Shown in pieces: positions 19,489 through 29,682 of a DNA stretch of 64,000 nt (its first letter is position 1; each line of letters starts with the position of its first letter). The notes below the pieces were generated by a model, which ran no database searches, had not been told where the DNA came from, and was given only the letters and a program-made list of their open reading frames with translations. Both the position numbers and the translations under genes were made by a program. Source of the stretch: Trichobilharzia szidati (taxonomy: Eukaryota > Platyhelminthes > Trematoda > Strigeidida > Schistosomatidae); NCBI GenBank assembly GCA_944472155.2, contig OX235279.1, forward strand, positions 145,970,199 through 146,034,198, given 5' to 3'.

Positions 19489-22400
19489 TACTTTACTTTA
19501 CTTCTGCTATCTCCTACGAGAGGATGAGCCGGCTTCATGAACATCTCGAATCATCGCTGCCCAGGCGCGGCGATCTGATGCAAGGTTTTGCGACAGGGTT
19601 ATCCAATTCTTGTTCCACAGACGGAGTCCGTAGACGGTTTGTAGCCCCAGGCACTCCATATCAGCCTTGGCTGTACTGAGCCATGTTTTCAGCTGTCCAC
19701 CCCTGCGACATCGCCAAGATGGTAATGGCGAGGGATTTAGAACTGATTTGAGCAGATCATCATCTGGTCGGCGCAGAACATGGCCAAACCACCGAAGGCG
19801 ACGTTGTTGGACCAGTACTGGAATTTGGTTGATGTTGTAGCAACGACGACGCACTTCTTCGTTGGAGAGTTTGTCCTGCCAACGAACATGCAGAATGTAC
19901 CTGAGGCACCAATGGTCTACTACCTCAAGTCTGCGTACATCTTCTGCGCGAAGAGGCCAGGTTTCACAGCCATACAGGAGAACGGATCGTATGGAGGCTT
20001 GGTAAACCCGAATTTTAGTCCTGAGACTGATTTCCCTCTTGCTCCATAGAACGCTTCTCAGCTGAAGAAACGCATTCCGGGCGTTGGAGATCCGCGCATT
20101 CACTTCGTTTTTCGCTTGACCGTTGGGAAGCATTATGGATCCCAGATATCTGAAGGATGGCACAATTTCAATAGGTGCTCCATTCAGGTATAAGATTTCA
20201 TCATTGCTGGTGGATGTGTTCGAAAACATTTTGGTTTTGGAAGTGTTGATTTCCAAACCGATGGTAGACGCGAGGTGGTTTATCTGATCGAGCGCCTGTT
20301 GCATATCGGGAAAGTTTTCAGCTAGTAACACGACGTCGTCGGCGAATTCGAGGTCGGTTATGTGAATATCGGGCGAAAGTTGGACGCCGTGGTGCTCGGT
20401 TAGGGCGTGCCGCAAAATCCAATCAATTGTGAAATTGAACAGAATGGGGGATGCTGGACAACCTTGCCGGACACCGCTGGTTACCTCAAAAGTGCGAGAC
20501 TCTTCACCGTTCACTCGGACTCGAGCTTTGGTGTTGGAGTAGTATGACCTGAGCAGGTTGATTAGCTTGGTCGGAACTCCGTCGAGCTCCATTAGATACC
20601 AGAGTGCTCCTCGATCAACTGAGTCGAATGCAGCTCGGAAGTCGATGAAACAAGCAACCGTCGGCTGTTGATATTTGTCCCTGTGTTCCAAAATTCTTCG
20701 CAGTGTGAATAATTGATCAATACAGCCTCTTCCAGGTCGAAATCCGGCTTGATTTGGCCTTGTTCGCACGTGGCGTTCGGCAGCGAAGCGGTTCAGGAGA
20801 ATGGAGACAAAAACCTTAGCAGCGATATCAATCAGACTTATGCCTCGGTAGTTCTCACATATTGACCTGTCTCCCTTTTTGTGGAACGGTAGCAAAACTG
20901 AGGTGCTCCAATCGGAAGGAATAGTTTCGGAATCCCAAATTGCGCAGAATAGCGAGTGCAGCGAATCGATTAGCGCTGGAGTGCAGGCCTTGTATATTTC
21001 TGGAGGTAGGCCATCTTCGCCCGGAGCTTTCTTGTTCCTGAGTCTGCTAATTGTTTTAGCTATTTCGGTTGGAGTGGGTGGATCGCAGTCAACTACGTAG
21101 GGTGTTGGTATGTGTTGTATCGGTCGATGAGGAGGTTGACCAGCGTTGCGATTGAGTAGCTGCTTGAAATGTTCGGCCCATCGTTCCATCTTGCCATTGG
21201 TGTCCGAAATAATTTCTCCTGATGCTGTGCGTAACACAGCATGGCTGTTAAGGCGTTTGCCAGATGATAGGCGTATGAGGCGATAAAGTTTTCCGAAATC
21301 GCCTACATTTGATGCTCCTTCCATGTTGGTCGCCACATTAGACCAATAGCGATTTCTATCATTCCTAGCAGACTGTGTAGCTTTGCGCCTGAGGGAGCGA
21401 TAAACTGGAGACTTTGCTAGGCGAGCGTCTCTGGCTTGCGAGGATAGATGCATAGTATGATCTGAAATCCAGTCTTTCTGTTTGTTGGATGTGGTACCCA
21501 AATGCGACATTGAAGCTTTAGAGACTACTTCTTTGAAATGATTCCATCGTGTCTCAGGTGTATTAGAAGATGTGGATGTTGGCTCATCTGCGGCGCTTAG
21601 TTCGGCCTGGATTTGTTTGGACAAGGCTTGTCGCTTTATCGAACATTGAAGCGGGGCAACATTGATACGCTTCGGAGGTCGCACCTTCTGGCGTGTTGTT
21701 AAACGAAGTTTGAATTTCGCCCGAACTAGAGTATGGTCTGATCCCCCTTTGTTTCCGGCCTCTGCGCCACGATAGGATCGGCAGTCCTCCACCGAGGAGA
21801 TCCAGCGTGAGCGCACTAGGATGTAGTCAATCTGATGTGCAGTGCGACCGTCGTTCGAATACCAGGTGAGAAGATGTTTTCTAGGGTGTTGAAATCGAGT
21901 GTTGGTGATATATAATCGATTGTAATCAGAAAAAGCTAAAAGTCTATCACCGTTACGGCATTGCTGATCGAGACCGTGTTTGCCTAGTATATGTTTTGTT
22001 GCGTCGTCTGAAGGGCCAGTGCGGGCGTTCCAATCGCCGGCTACTATGAGAACGTCACGCTTTGGGATTTTGTTGATTGCCCCTTGAAGATTGTCATAGA
22101 ATTCGTCTTTGATACTTTCATCAGAGTCGAGGGTTGGGGCATAGACAGCGAGAACAGAAATGTCGAGTGGGGAACCCTTGAACCTAGCGATTGCAACTCT
22201 GGAGTTGACCGGTTCGAACGATATTAGGGCATTATTGGCTTTGTTACTGAGAGCAAATGCTACCCCATGTTGTCCCGAATTATTCTGGGGTCCACTATGA
22301 AGCAACCAGAATGAAGAATCTGTTCCAGGTACGGCTATTCGGCGGGAGCCATGATCGGGCAACCTCACTTCAGATAGACACGCTATGTCCACCTTGTAGT

Positions 22401-22491
22401 CGTATAAAGAACGCATGGTGATAGACTGGCTACCAGGGTCTAACAGCGTCCTAACATTCCAGCAGCCAACAAATAGTTGGTTCCTAAGTGT
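19489..22491 (-). mobile_element. RTE-clade non-LTR retrotransposon RTE-C, nearly intact
   Basis: A 3003-bp element in minus orientation between perfect 14-bp target duplications. It consists of one long reading frame, a stop codon, and only 18 further bases (CAGAAGTAAAGTAAAGTA), a tail of short AAGTA/TAAAG units. A very short 3' end with a short tandem tail is typical of RTE elements. The 5' end starts a few codons before the conserved WNVRTL endonuclease motif, so a small 5' truncation is likely. Confidence 0.9.
19507..22491 (-). CDS. RTE-clade endonuclease / reverse transcriptase polyprotein
   Basis: About 994 codons without a stop. Numbering from the first in-frame ATG at 22416 gives 969 residues. 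The N-terminal part is an APE-type endonuclease: VGCWNVRTL lies just upstream of that ATG, then ACLSEVRLPDHG (Glu), VAGDWNARTG, HQIDYILVRSRW and GSDHTLVRAKF (Asp-His). The RT (about residues 430-730) has KAPGEDGLPPEIYK, SVLLPFHKKGDRS, YRGISL, QAGFRPGRGCIDQ, CFIDFRAAFDSVDR, GVRQGCPASPILF and LEFADDVVLL. The C-terminal block LRWFGHVLRRPDDDLL is RTE-typical. All catalytic residues I can check are present. The initiating ATG is uncertain because the endonuclease starts before 22416; the original start was probably lost at the 5' end. Expression would depend on a neighbouring promoter. Confidence 0.92.
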   Translation of the reverse strand, partial: TLRNQLFVGCWNVRTLLDPGSQSITMRSLYDYKVDIACLSEVRLPDHGSRRIAVPGTDSSFWLLHSGPQNNSGQHGVAFALSNKANNALISFEPVNSRVAIARFKGSPLDISVLAVYAPTLDSDESIKDEFYDNLQGAINKIPKRDVLIVAGDWNARTGPSDDATKHILGKHGLDQQCRNGDRLLAFSDYNRLYITNTRFQHPRKHLLTWYSNDGRTAHQIDYILVRSRWISSVEDCRSYRGAEAGNKGGSDHTLVRAKFKLRLTTRQKVRPPKRINVAPLQCSIKRQALSKQIQAELSAADEPTSTSSNTPETRWNHFKEVVSKASMSHLGTTSNKQKDWISDHTMHLSSQARDARLAKSPVYRSLRRKATQSARNDRNRYWSNVATNMEGASNVGDFGKLYRLIRLSSGKRLNSHAVLRTASGEIISDTNGKMERWAEHFKQLLNRNAGQPPHRPIQHIPTPYVVDCDPPTPTEIAKTISRLRNKKAPGEDGLPPEIYKACTPALIDSLHSLFCAIWDSETIPSDWSTSVLLPFHKKGDRSICENYRGISLIDIAAKVFVSILLNRFAAERHVRTRPNQAGFRPGRGCIDQLFTLRRILEHRDKYQQPTVACFIDFRAAFDSVDRGALWYLMELDGVPTKLINLLRSYYSNTKARVRVNGEESRTFEVTSGVRQGCPASPILFNFTIDWILRHALTEHHGVQLSPDIHITDLEFADDVVLLAENFPDMQQALDQINHLASTIGLEINTSKTKMFSNTSTSNDEILYLNGAPIEIVPSFRYLGSIMLPNGQAKNEVNARISNARNAFLQLRSVLWSKREISLRTKIRVYQASIRSVLLYGCETWPLRAEDVRRLEVVDHWCLRYILHVRWQDKLSNEEVRRRCYNINQIPVLVQQRRLRWFGHVLRRPDDDLLKSVLNPSPLPSWRCRRGGQLKTWLSTAKADMECLGLQTVYGLRLWNKNWITLSQNLASDRRAWAAMIRDVHEAGSSSRRR

Positions 22492-22505
22492 TAATTGATG
22501 TAGGT
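22492..22505. repeat. Target-site duplication of RTE-C, right copy
   Basis: Perfect 14-base match to 19475-19488. The flanking bases differ on both sides, so the repeat is exactly this long. Confidence 0.93.
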
Positions 22506-23574
22506 GATTCTTTATAGTTTACCGTCAAGACTCCGTCACTTATCTCGTGATATGCTTTGAACTAGTCAGTTACATTTTTTTTTCATTTTCAGTCGCTAAT
22601 CGCCTATTAATTAGTCGCCTTAAAGTGCAGTAAAATTTAGTGCTAACTCGATTTAACAGTATCGCATTAAGTTCTCGGCATGTTTAGTGCTAGAATACAT
22701 CGAACAAACAAGTATTTAAGATATACTGGTATCTATCTAGTCGAATAGAAACAGGCGTTAGTAAGGTTATGGTTTGAGAGATTACTAAAACTTTTCTTTG
22801 AAGTTAGACTACATGAAGAGTCGACCTTTCTGGAAGGATGTGTCTGAAAACGATTACCTGAAGAAATTCATAAGCTGATGATAAAGGGAATACGTTAATG
22901 AAAAGAAATGTAGTCACAATCCGGCAAAAGCCAGTCTTCATGGAATTCTTCTGTAATGGTGAATTACCAGGAGACTAAGAATAATATTCTCCAGAACTTG
23001 TCCAGTAGCTAAAAATATTCCTGTATGCGGCATTAATTGTGCTCCTTATCAATCGAGAGTGCACATGTACCAATGAGAAGTTATTTTCAACTGTGTTTAT
23101 CAATTCACATTTACATTCTAGAGAAAGTATATTGGAGTAATGGAAAATTGGGTGTCCAGTGTATCTTCTGAGCATATTTCAAAAAGCCTGAGATTCAAAT
23201 GGTTCTAAGTCCTTTAGTGCCCGACATTTATTAGCATCACCATTATAAAGAAGCACAGGAAGCCAACTTTACTTCGGTTTGCCGAATCTATTGTTACTAG
23301 GCTGTTTGAACCCACTCTCTGTTGAGAAAACGAAAGTTATTCAACGTATCACGTAATTAATTCCTCCTGCGTATTGCTGAACACGTGAAATACTTTGTTG
23401 TGGGCCATTTACCGAAATCCTCCTCATCATCTTTCAGACTTTTTGTAAATGCAGTGGTTTTGCATTCTGTGTCATTTGTAATTTCTGTGTCATCATTTCA
23501 CTCTTTGCCCTTTCGTACATTTGCAATCTTGATGCTTAGTAGAAGGAAAAGAAAGGTATTTTATTTGGTTGGTT
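22506..23574. other. Unassigned AT-rich DNA
   Basis: No element, RNA or splice-supported exon recognised. Short open frames in both directions have no family resemblance. Confidence 0.4.
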
Positions 23575-24185
23575 CCTCTAAGGTGGTTGGCCTAATTGTG
23601 AAGCTTTCGTTCTCCTTCCAGACAACATCTTCAGCTCAGGTTTTAGCATGAAATGAACTTGTTTGAATTCTCCATGAATGATAAGGTAATTGTATCTCCT
23701 GACCCAAGGATCCAACAGCATAAATACTCCATTGTTCAAAATGGGAGTTCCTTTCGAATCAGAATCCAAGAACATAAGTTAGCTGTGAAAAGACGCGATT
23801 TTTATTCTTTTATGTCGATGGAGGTAGATAATTACGGACACAAATTTGACTGGGAGAAGTGGGCATTTTAGACAGAGAAAACACCAAAAAATGCCTGGGA
23901 ATTTCTGGAAGCCTCGTACAAATCAGATGAATCTGCTATTAACAAACATATTACTGTAGATGAAATTTACTAACTAATAAAAAAATCACATGATAAGAAA
24001 GTTCCAAGTGAATAAAAGTGATCAATAGAGATGTAGATTAACAACCAATCACGACAGTGGTTGCCAGGAGATACAGTTACATTCATGGGGAGTTCAGAGT
24101 TGTCTAGAAGGACAATGAAAGCTTCACAATTAAATCAACCAGCTCAGTGAACATAAACAAATCGAAATCATCCACCTCAGCTACA
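23575..24185. mobile_element. Penelope relic with inverted terminal pieces
   Basis: Three parts: a terminal repeat on the minus strand (23575-23660) with a hammerhead; a short coding remnant on the plus strand (23745-23975) reading FRIRIQEHKLAVKRRDFYSF then DNYGHKFDWEKW and a degraded EFLEASYKS block; and the plus-strand terminal repeat (about 24045-24185), with GGTTGCCAGGAGATACA and GTCTAGAAGGACAATGAAAG. Only the C-terminal third of GIY-YIG remains. Confidence 0.65.
23598..23637 (-). ncRNA. Penelope-type minimal hammerhead
   Basis: The minus strand has CTGAAGA, one extra T, stem II GTTGTC-TGGAAG-GAGAAC (one mismatch), GAAA, then GCTT. The AGCT around the GAAA junction is self-complementary, as in dimer-forming Penelope hammerheads. 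Stem I is poor here (GAG against CAC). Confidence 0.6.
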
Positions 24186-24454
24186 AGTCTTCTCTAGTAT
24201 TTGGAAAAAGGTATGTCTTCATCACATTAATCCATTCAGTGTTTTAAGCTGTTTGTAGTTCGAAATAAAATGTGCCCAGTATATACTGCAAATTTTGTCC
24301 TTTTCGTTTTGATAATTCTAATTTATCTGTTTATGGGTGTATGTGTTATTCAGCATGTCCGTATGAGAAAGTTAGCAAGCATCCTATCGCTTATGTATTT
24401 GTTAACTAAGTATGAAAATGTTGGTCCTTAGTTACATTTGCTTTCTTATTCCGG
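24186..24454. other. Unassigned DNA between Penelope and RTE-A
   Basis: Nothing recognisable. It ends where the conserved RTE-A 5' sequence begins. Confidence 0.35.
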
Positions 24455-27400
24455 CAGTTCCGACAGATAGCTGCTACCTTGACGTGGTGGTCAGGCTTGC
24501 ATATCTCAACGGCTCAACAAGCTACACTGGCTGGAACTATTGTTCCTGCAGGCCCTACAATGACAGGAAGTTTGTTAGGATAGCGATTAAACTAAAAGCA
24601 GTTACTGTCATAGTGTAAGATTGTTTTACACTATTCTGGGGGTCTGTCTGTGAGCAAAGTGATAGTGCTGGGGAATAGAGATGTAACAGCAGTAAGGTGT
24701 TTCCCTGAAATGACCGGCATGCCAGCTATGCTGTCTCTCCAATCTGGAGAGGTATGGTGTGGGTTAGAAGAGGTCGACTCCAAAAATTGTATATCCCGAC
24801 CTACTCCACGGTGGTCGGTAGCCGGCGGTAAGTTTATTGATACAGAATCACACCAAACAGCCAGTTCAGACAGGGCGTGTGTGACCGGTCTCAAGCAGTT
24901 GTCCCCTGAGCTCTGAGGTCACGCAACACTAATTCCCTTTCTGTTTCACGTGCTGAAAGAAAAAATGGACTTCGACGGTGTGGATAGTCGGGAAGCAACA
25001 ACCGCCCACACACTTCAAAAAGCACACGAAGCCTTCTCGAGCACCATTCTCCTTTACCCACATCACCATCATCTTACTCCCCTACTACACTTAGTACTAT
25101 TCTTCAGGCTAGTGAGTCATGTTCACTTCACTCTGGTGACACACAACAGTGAGAGCCATAGAAACATCCCCGACAGCCTCTTAAAGCTACGTCACCAACT
25201 TCATATAGGAGCATTTAACGTCAGGACCCTCTGCCAAATCGGACAACAGACGTCACTAGCATGAACTCTGGCATCGCGAGCCATGGGTGTATGTTGTGTT
25301 TCGGAGACACGCATATAAGACCCAAGTGTTGTCATTCACTTAGCCTCACTGGGCTAACAAGGGAATCTGCAAAATTCACTCTAAGGGTGTCAGGAGACTC
25401 CTCAGCTAGTTCTCGAGGACTCGTAGATGTAGGAATAGCATTGAGTGTTAGGTCGGAAAAATCACTAATTGACTGGATCCCAGTAGATAATCGTAAGTCT
25501 GCGATCCGTTTGAACGAGCCTGTCAGAAAAAGGATGGCGTTACCCTTCGTTATGTTTTCGTAGTCTCCACTTACGTCCCAGCAGACTGCAGTTCGGATGA
25601 CTTCTACCTGAAACTGTCTAATTTGCTGCAAAAAGCAAAACGTACAGATATAGTTGTTTTAGCAGGCGACTTCAATGCCCAATTAGGGACGTTATGCCAG
25701 ACTGAGAAGTATGCAGGTGGTACGTATGGAGTTCCCTGCCGACAAACCGACAACGGTGATCGTCTTCTACAGTTCTGTTCAGAAAGTCATCTGTTCCTAG
25801 TCAGCACTAACTTTAGGCACCAAGAGAGACATTGCGTAACCTGGCAACCTCCATCACCAAATCAACTGTGGACTCAGATAGACCACATTGTGATAGGGTA
25901 TCGTTGGCGAGGGTCAGTAGGAGACTGTCGTTCTTTTTGGAACACGTGCATAGAGTCCGATCACGCCCTGGTGTGCGCACGTTTATACTTACGACTAAAC
26001 GGACATAGGAAAATTACTGGCAGCGAATCAGTTACGTCCCCAACTAGATCGAGATTCTGAGTCCCTGTTTAAGGAAGAAATAGCGAAACGAGTATCTGAG
26101 GTTGACAGCATGACTCCTCATGAGGAAGCCTGGCACAACATACAGTTAGCTGAAGACACAGCTGGAAAACTGTTAATAAGCTAAAACCGAAAGTTAGTGA
26201 GAGCCATTGGATTTCTACCACCTCATCCGAACTGATTGACTCAAGAAGACTGATTCCGGCGAGTTCCGAATACGATGAGGAGCGAAAGCTACTCAAACGC
26301 AAACTAACAAGAAGCCTTCGTAACGACCGTGAACAGTGGTGGGCAACGAAAGCGAACGATATGGAAAAGGCATCGGCGATTGGTAACACCAGACAACTAT
26401 TTAGACTTATCAGGGAAACAGGTGGTAAGAGGTAAATGATAAGTGAAACAATCTCCGAGAAAAATGGTACCATTATTAGCTTCCAGGATAAACGACTAGG
26501 ACGTTAGAAAGGACACTTTTAGGAGCAATCAAATTGGCCTACAGCCACGCTCAATTTGATGAACATCCAACACCTCCCTGAATGGGATATAGACACAGGT
26601 CCTCCGTCCCTAACTGAGGTTACTAAGGCTGTCACTAGTCAGAAACGAGGCAAAGCAGCAGGACCTGATGGAGTGACTTCAGCGGTACTGAAGTACGGTG
26701 GAGACAGTTCAGTGTTTGCGTTAACTGAGGTTCTAGGCAGCGTCTGGGAATCAGAGGAAGTCCCGTCCGGTTGGTGTAAGTCATTGATTATCCCGATATA
26801 CAAGAAGTGAGACAAGTCTTCCTGTGATAACCACAGGGGGATTAGTTTGACTAATATGGTATCTAAAGTTCTAGGCTCAATAATAAATGCGTAAACTAAG
26901 CGGTCTACGGGAGGAAAAAACAGGAGAGAACCAGGCAGGCTTTAGATCAGGAAGAGGGTGTATTGATCATATCTTCGTCCTTCGACAGATTCTGAACACA
27001 GGTGGCATACTTACAGGCGTTCAACAATCGTTATATTTCTTGACCTGAAGGCGGCATTCGATTCGGTCGACTAAGAGGTACTCTGGTGATGTTTGGCTGC
27101 GAAGGGAATGTCGGGAAAATACACCGCACTGATCAAGACACTCACTCTACTCGAACTCACGCAGCAAGCCAGTTTCACCTGGTTGAGAGACTACGGAGAG
27201 TTGTCAACTGAAGTGGTGACAACCAGTGGTGTCCGTCAGAGATGTCCACCATTTTCATCATAGATGTACTAATGAAGTTAACCCTAACTCACTTCGGCGA
27301 CTTAGGAATTGTCTTGCTACCACCAGGGAAAAATCTCTTCAACTTGGAATATGCAGGTGATATAGTCCTTCTAGGTGAAGACGCTGAAAAAATGCAGTCT

Positions 27401-28020
27401 TCTGAACACCTTGTGGACCAGCAATCTTCGAATGTTCGACATGCGATTCGCTCCCACCAAATGTAAGATGAGGCTACAGGACTGGACTACATTGACTCCT
27501 AGCTTAGAAATAAGGAGTGAAGTGGTAGAGAACGTTGACCACTTCACTTATTTGGGAAATTGCATCAGCCAACGGGTTGATCGCTGAAGAAACCTCAGCA
27601 CAGATACCGAAGGCTTGTTCAGCATTTACGGAATTACGCCATCTGTGGCGTAGACTGGCTGTCGACCAAAGGGTGTGTGTACTGCTCAGCAGTCCGCTCT
27701 TTCCTCCTTTATAACTGTAAGACATGGCCATTGAAAGTTGAAGATACGAAAAGGCTAGCTATATCTGATCATAGGTGCCTGCGTTCTATTTCACGTTGAG
27801 TAGTATATTAGGGTGAGAAACATTTAGGTTAGGCATCGATGGAGCGATAGGTAAGGAGAGGGAAAGTAACGGACCTGGTTGTGATGTCACATTGACTGAG
27901 ATGCTTGGGACATGTGTTACGCATGCTCAGCCATCGACTGTGGTCCTCGAAGGGCAATGATAGCGGCTGACACAGGATGAATCAGGTTGAAAAAGACCTA
28001 GTGGTGTCAAAACAAAAAAC
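24455..28020 (+). pseudogene. Long RTE-A copy, 5' region to C-terminus, broken
   Basis: A 5' non-coding region (24455-25190) precedes the endonuclease: RHQLHIGAFNVRTLCQIGQQ, LQKAKRTDIVVLAGDFNAQL, TQIDHIVIGYRWRGSVGDC and ESDHALVCARLYLRL. RT remnants follow: KRGKAAGPDGVTSAVLKYGG, SGWCKSLIIPIYKK, RSGRGCIDHI-like, LEYAGDIVLLGEDAEKM (YADD changed to YAGD), NVDHFTYLGNCIS and a GHVLRMLSHRLW-like end. Frame changes occur at least at about 25260, 25560, 26060, 26815 and 27590. It is the only RTE-A copy here with its 5' part attached. It is cut off by the Penelope array at 28021. Confidence 0.8.
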
Positions 28021-28275
28021 GGCTTTATAAGACGTATCAGGAACTTTTACACATAACGTCTTACTACTGAATTATTATTTAAGTAGGCAAATGTGATTAG
28101 CTGAATCTTCCAGTGCCTGTACCAAATGGTTATCAGTTTGTAATTTTGTTACATCACCTTACCTGCTATTCGCTTTGCTGACATATAGGAATTATCTCTC
28201 CCTGAGCACGCGTGAATAAGCTTAAAATAAAAAATTGTGTAGAAATCTGCTTTGACTGTAACTGTTTCCAGGCAC
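28021..28275 (-). repeat. Penelope terminal repeat R1
   Basis: First of three near-identical 255-bp copies (others at 29425-29682 and 32695-32952). It differs mainly in its first 15 bases, where it borders the RTE-A relic. No coding content. I looked for a hammerhead core here on both strands and did not find one. Confidence 0.85.
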
Positions 28276-28407
28276 TTTTAATTCACATCATGTAGGTGTT
28301 TTATTCGTCCAGATAGGGTGGATAAAACTATGCGGGGTCAACCATTCTTACCTCAGCCAAATTCTTATGTTCCGCCAATCTGATTATCCACGACCTACTA
28401 GTTTGAT

Positions 28408-29232
28408 CTATGTAGTTGACCTCACAGTCATTGCGAGGTATTTTATAAAATATATTTGTTTAATTGGATCCACCGGGTCTTTTAGTTTACAGAGCTTGTC
28501 TCTGAGTGAGTTTGTAGGTTTGAATGTCACCCGAATTCCTGCTTTATTAAGAATCCTACGTAGGGCCTCAGATGTCCCCTCCTTAAATGGTATAACAGTA
28601 GATGACTTATCTTTCTTATTTATATTCTCACTACTAGTTTCACAATAATTTTTATTTTGCTTTTGGCCTTTTTCAATCTTCCTAATGAATTTTAGAGGAT
28701 AGTTATTTAACACCAACGCTTTTTCTATCCGTTTCATTCCATCATTTAGGTCTTTTGTTGTACTACTAAGTGCCACCGCTCTGTTTGTTAGACACTTAAC
28801 TAAGCCTGCCTTAACAGTTAACGGATGAGATGAATTAAAGTCTAAATATCTATTAGAATGAGTTGGCTTTTTATAAACGCTAGTGTGCAGTTTACCTTCT
28901 TCTGTTCGTTTTATTTTACAATCTAACATAGCTAATTCTCCTTGTTCATTTTCCGATTCAAATGTGAATTTTATTCCCTCTACTAGTGAGTTTATATGTG
29001 TCAAGAAGCTAGAGATGTGTTCTGTTTTTAACACTGAGAAAGTGTTATCCACTTATCTCCACCATATTTTTGGAGTAGAGTTAAACGTATTAAGAGCCAT
29101 ATTTTCCCAGCTATCCATAAATATATCTGCTACGATAGGGGATATTGGTGATCCCATTGCTACACCTTCAGTTTGTCTACATATTTTGCCTTGGAATTTA
29201 AAGATAGTAGATGTGAGGCACAACTGAATTCC
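28408..29232 (-). pseudogene. Penelope-like RT C-terminal part, unit A
   Basis: From 29232 down: LCLTSTIFKFQGKICRQTEG, VAMGSPISPIVADIFMDSWE (RT motif B), then PKIWWR, a TAA stop exactly where the Tyr of the catalytic YVDD motif belongs, then VDNTFSVLKTEHISSF. The next 214 codons are open: LAMLDCKIKRTEEGKLHTSV, YKKPTHSNRYLDFNSSHPLT (a Penelope hallmark), VLNNYPLKFIRKIEK, GIRVTFKPTNSLRDKLCKLK, DPVDP. The GIY-YIG nuclease is absent. With the catalytic Tyr lost it cannot be active. Confidence 0.82.
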
Positions 29233-29424
29233 TAAAATAATTTCTTCAATGGGTAGCTTTATCCTATTAGTGAGTTCAGGATCTGCAGTTAGTTCTTTTT
29301 TAACTGCTCGATTGGTATATCAGTGTAAAGACTAGTTATATCAAAACTAACCATTGTTTCATCATTTTCTAGTTGAATGTCATTTAGTTTATTTTTCATC
29401 TCATATGAATTTGTTAGTCTTTGA

Positions 29425-29682
29425 GGCTTTATCAGCCGTATCAGGAACTTTTACGCATAACGTCTTACTACTGAATTATTATTTAAGTAGGCAAATGTGA
29501 TTAGCTGAATCTTCCAGTGCCTGTACCAAATGGTTATCAGTTTGTAATTTTGTTACATCACCTTACCTGCTATTCGCTTTGCTGACATATAGGAATTATC
29601 TCTCCCTGAGCACGCGTGAATAAGCTTAAAATAAAAAATTGTGTAGAAATCTGCTTTGACTGTAACTGTTTCCAGGCACTTT
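29425..29682 (-). repeat. Penelope terminal repeat R2, interrupted by CR1
   Basis: Same sequence as R1 and R3. It ends GGCACTTT, where the CR1 element begins. In R3 the same site runs on as GGCACTTTTAATTCAC, so R2 and unit B were once joined. Confidence 0.85.

Noticed and set aside
19780..21100. Plus-strand open frames inside RTE-C
   Set aside because: Shadows of the 994-codon minus-strand retrotransposon frame.
28021..28275. LTRs of an LTR retrotransposon flanking 28276-29424
   Set aside because: The enclosed protein is Penelope-like (AMGSPISP, YKKPTH motifs). No primer-binding site, protease or integrase was seen, and the repeats fit Penelope terminal repeats.
28367..29227. Plus-strand open frames in Penelope unit A (and the same in unit B)
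   Set aside because: Antisense to RT motifs AMGSPISP and YKKPTHSNRYLDF. No splice or family support.
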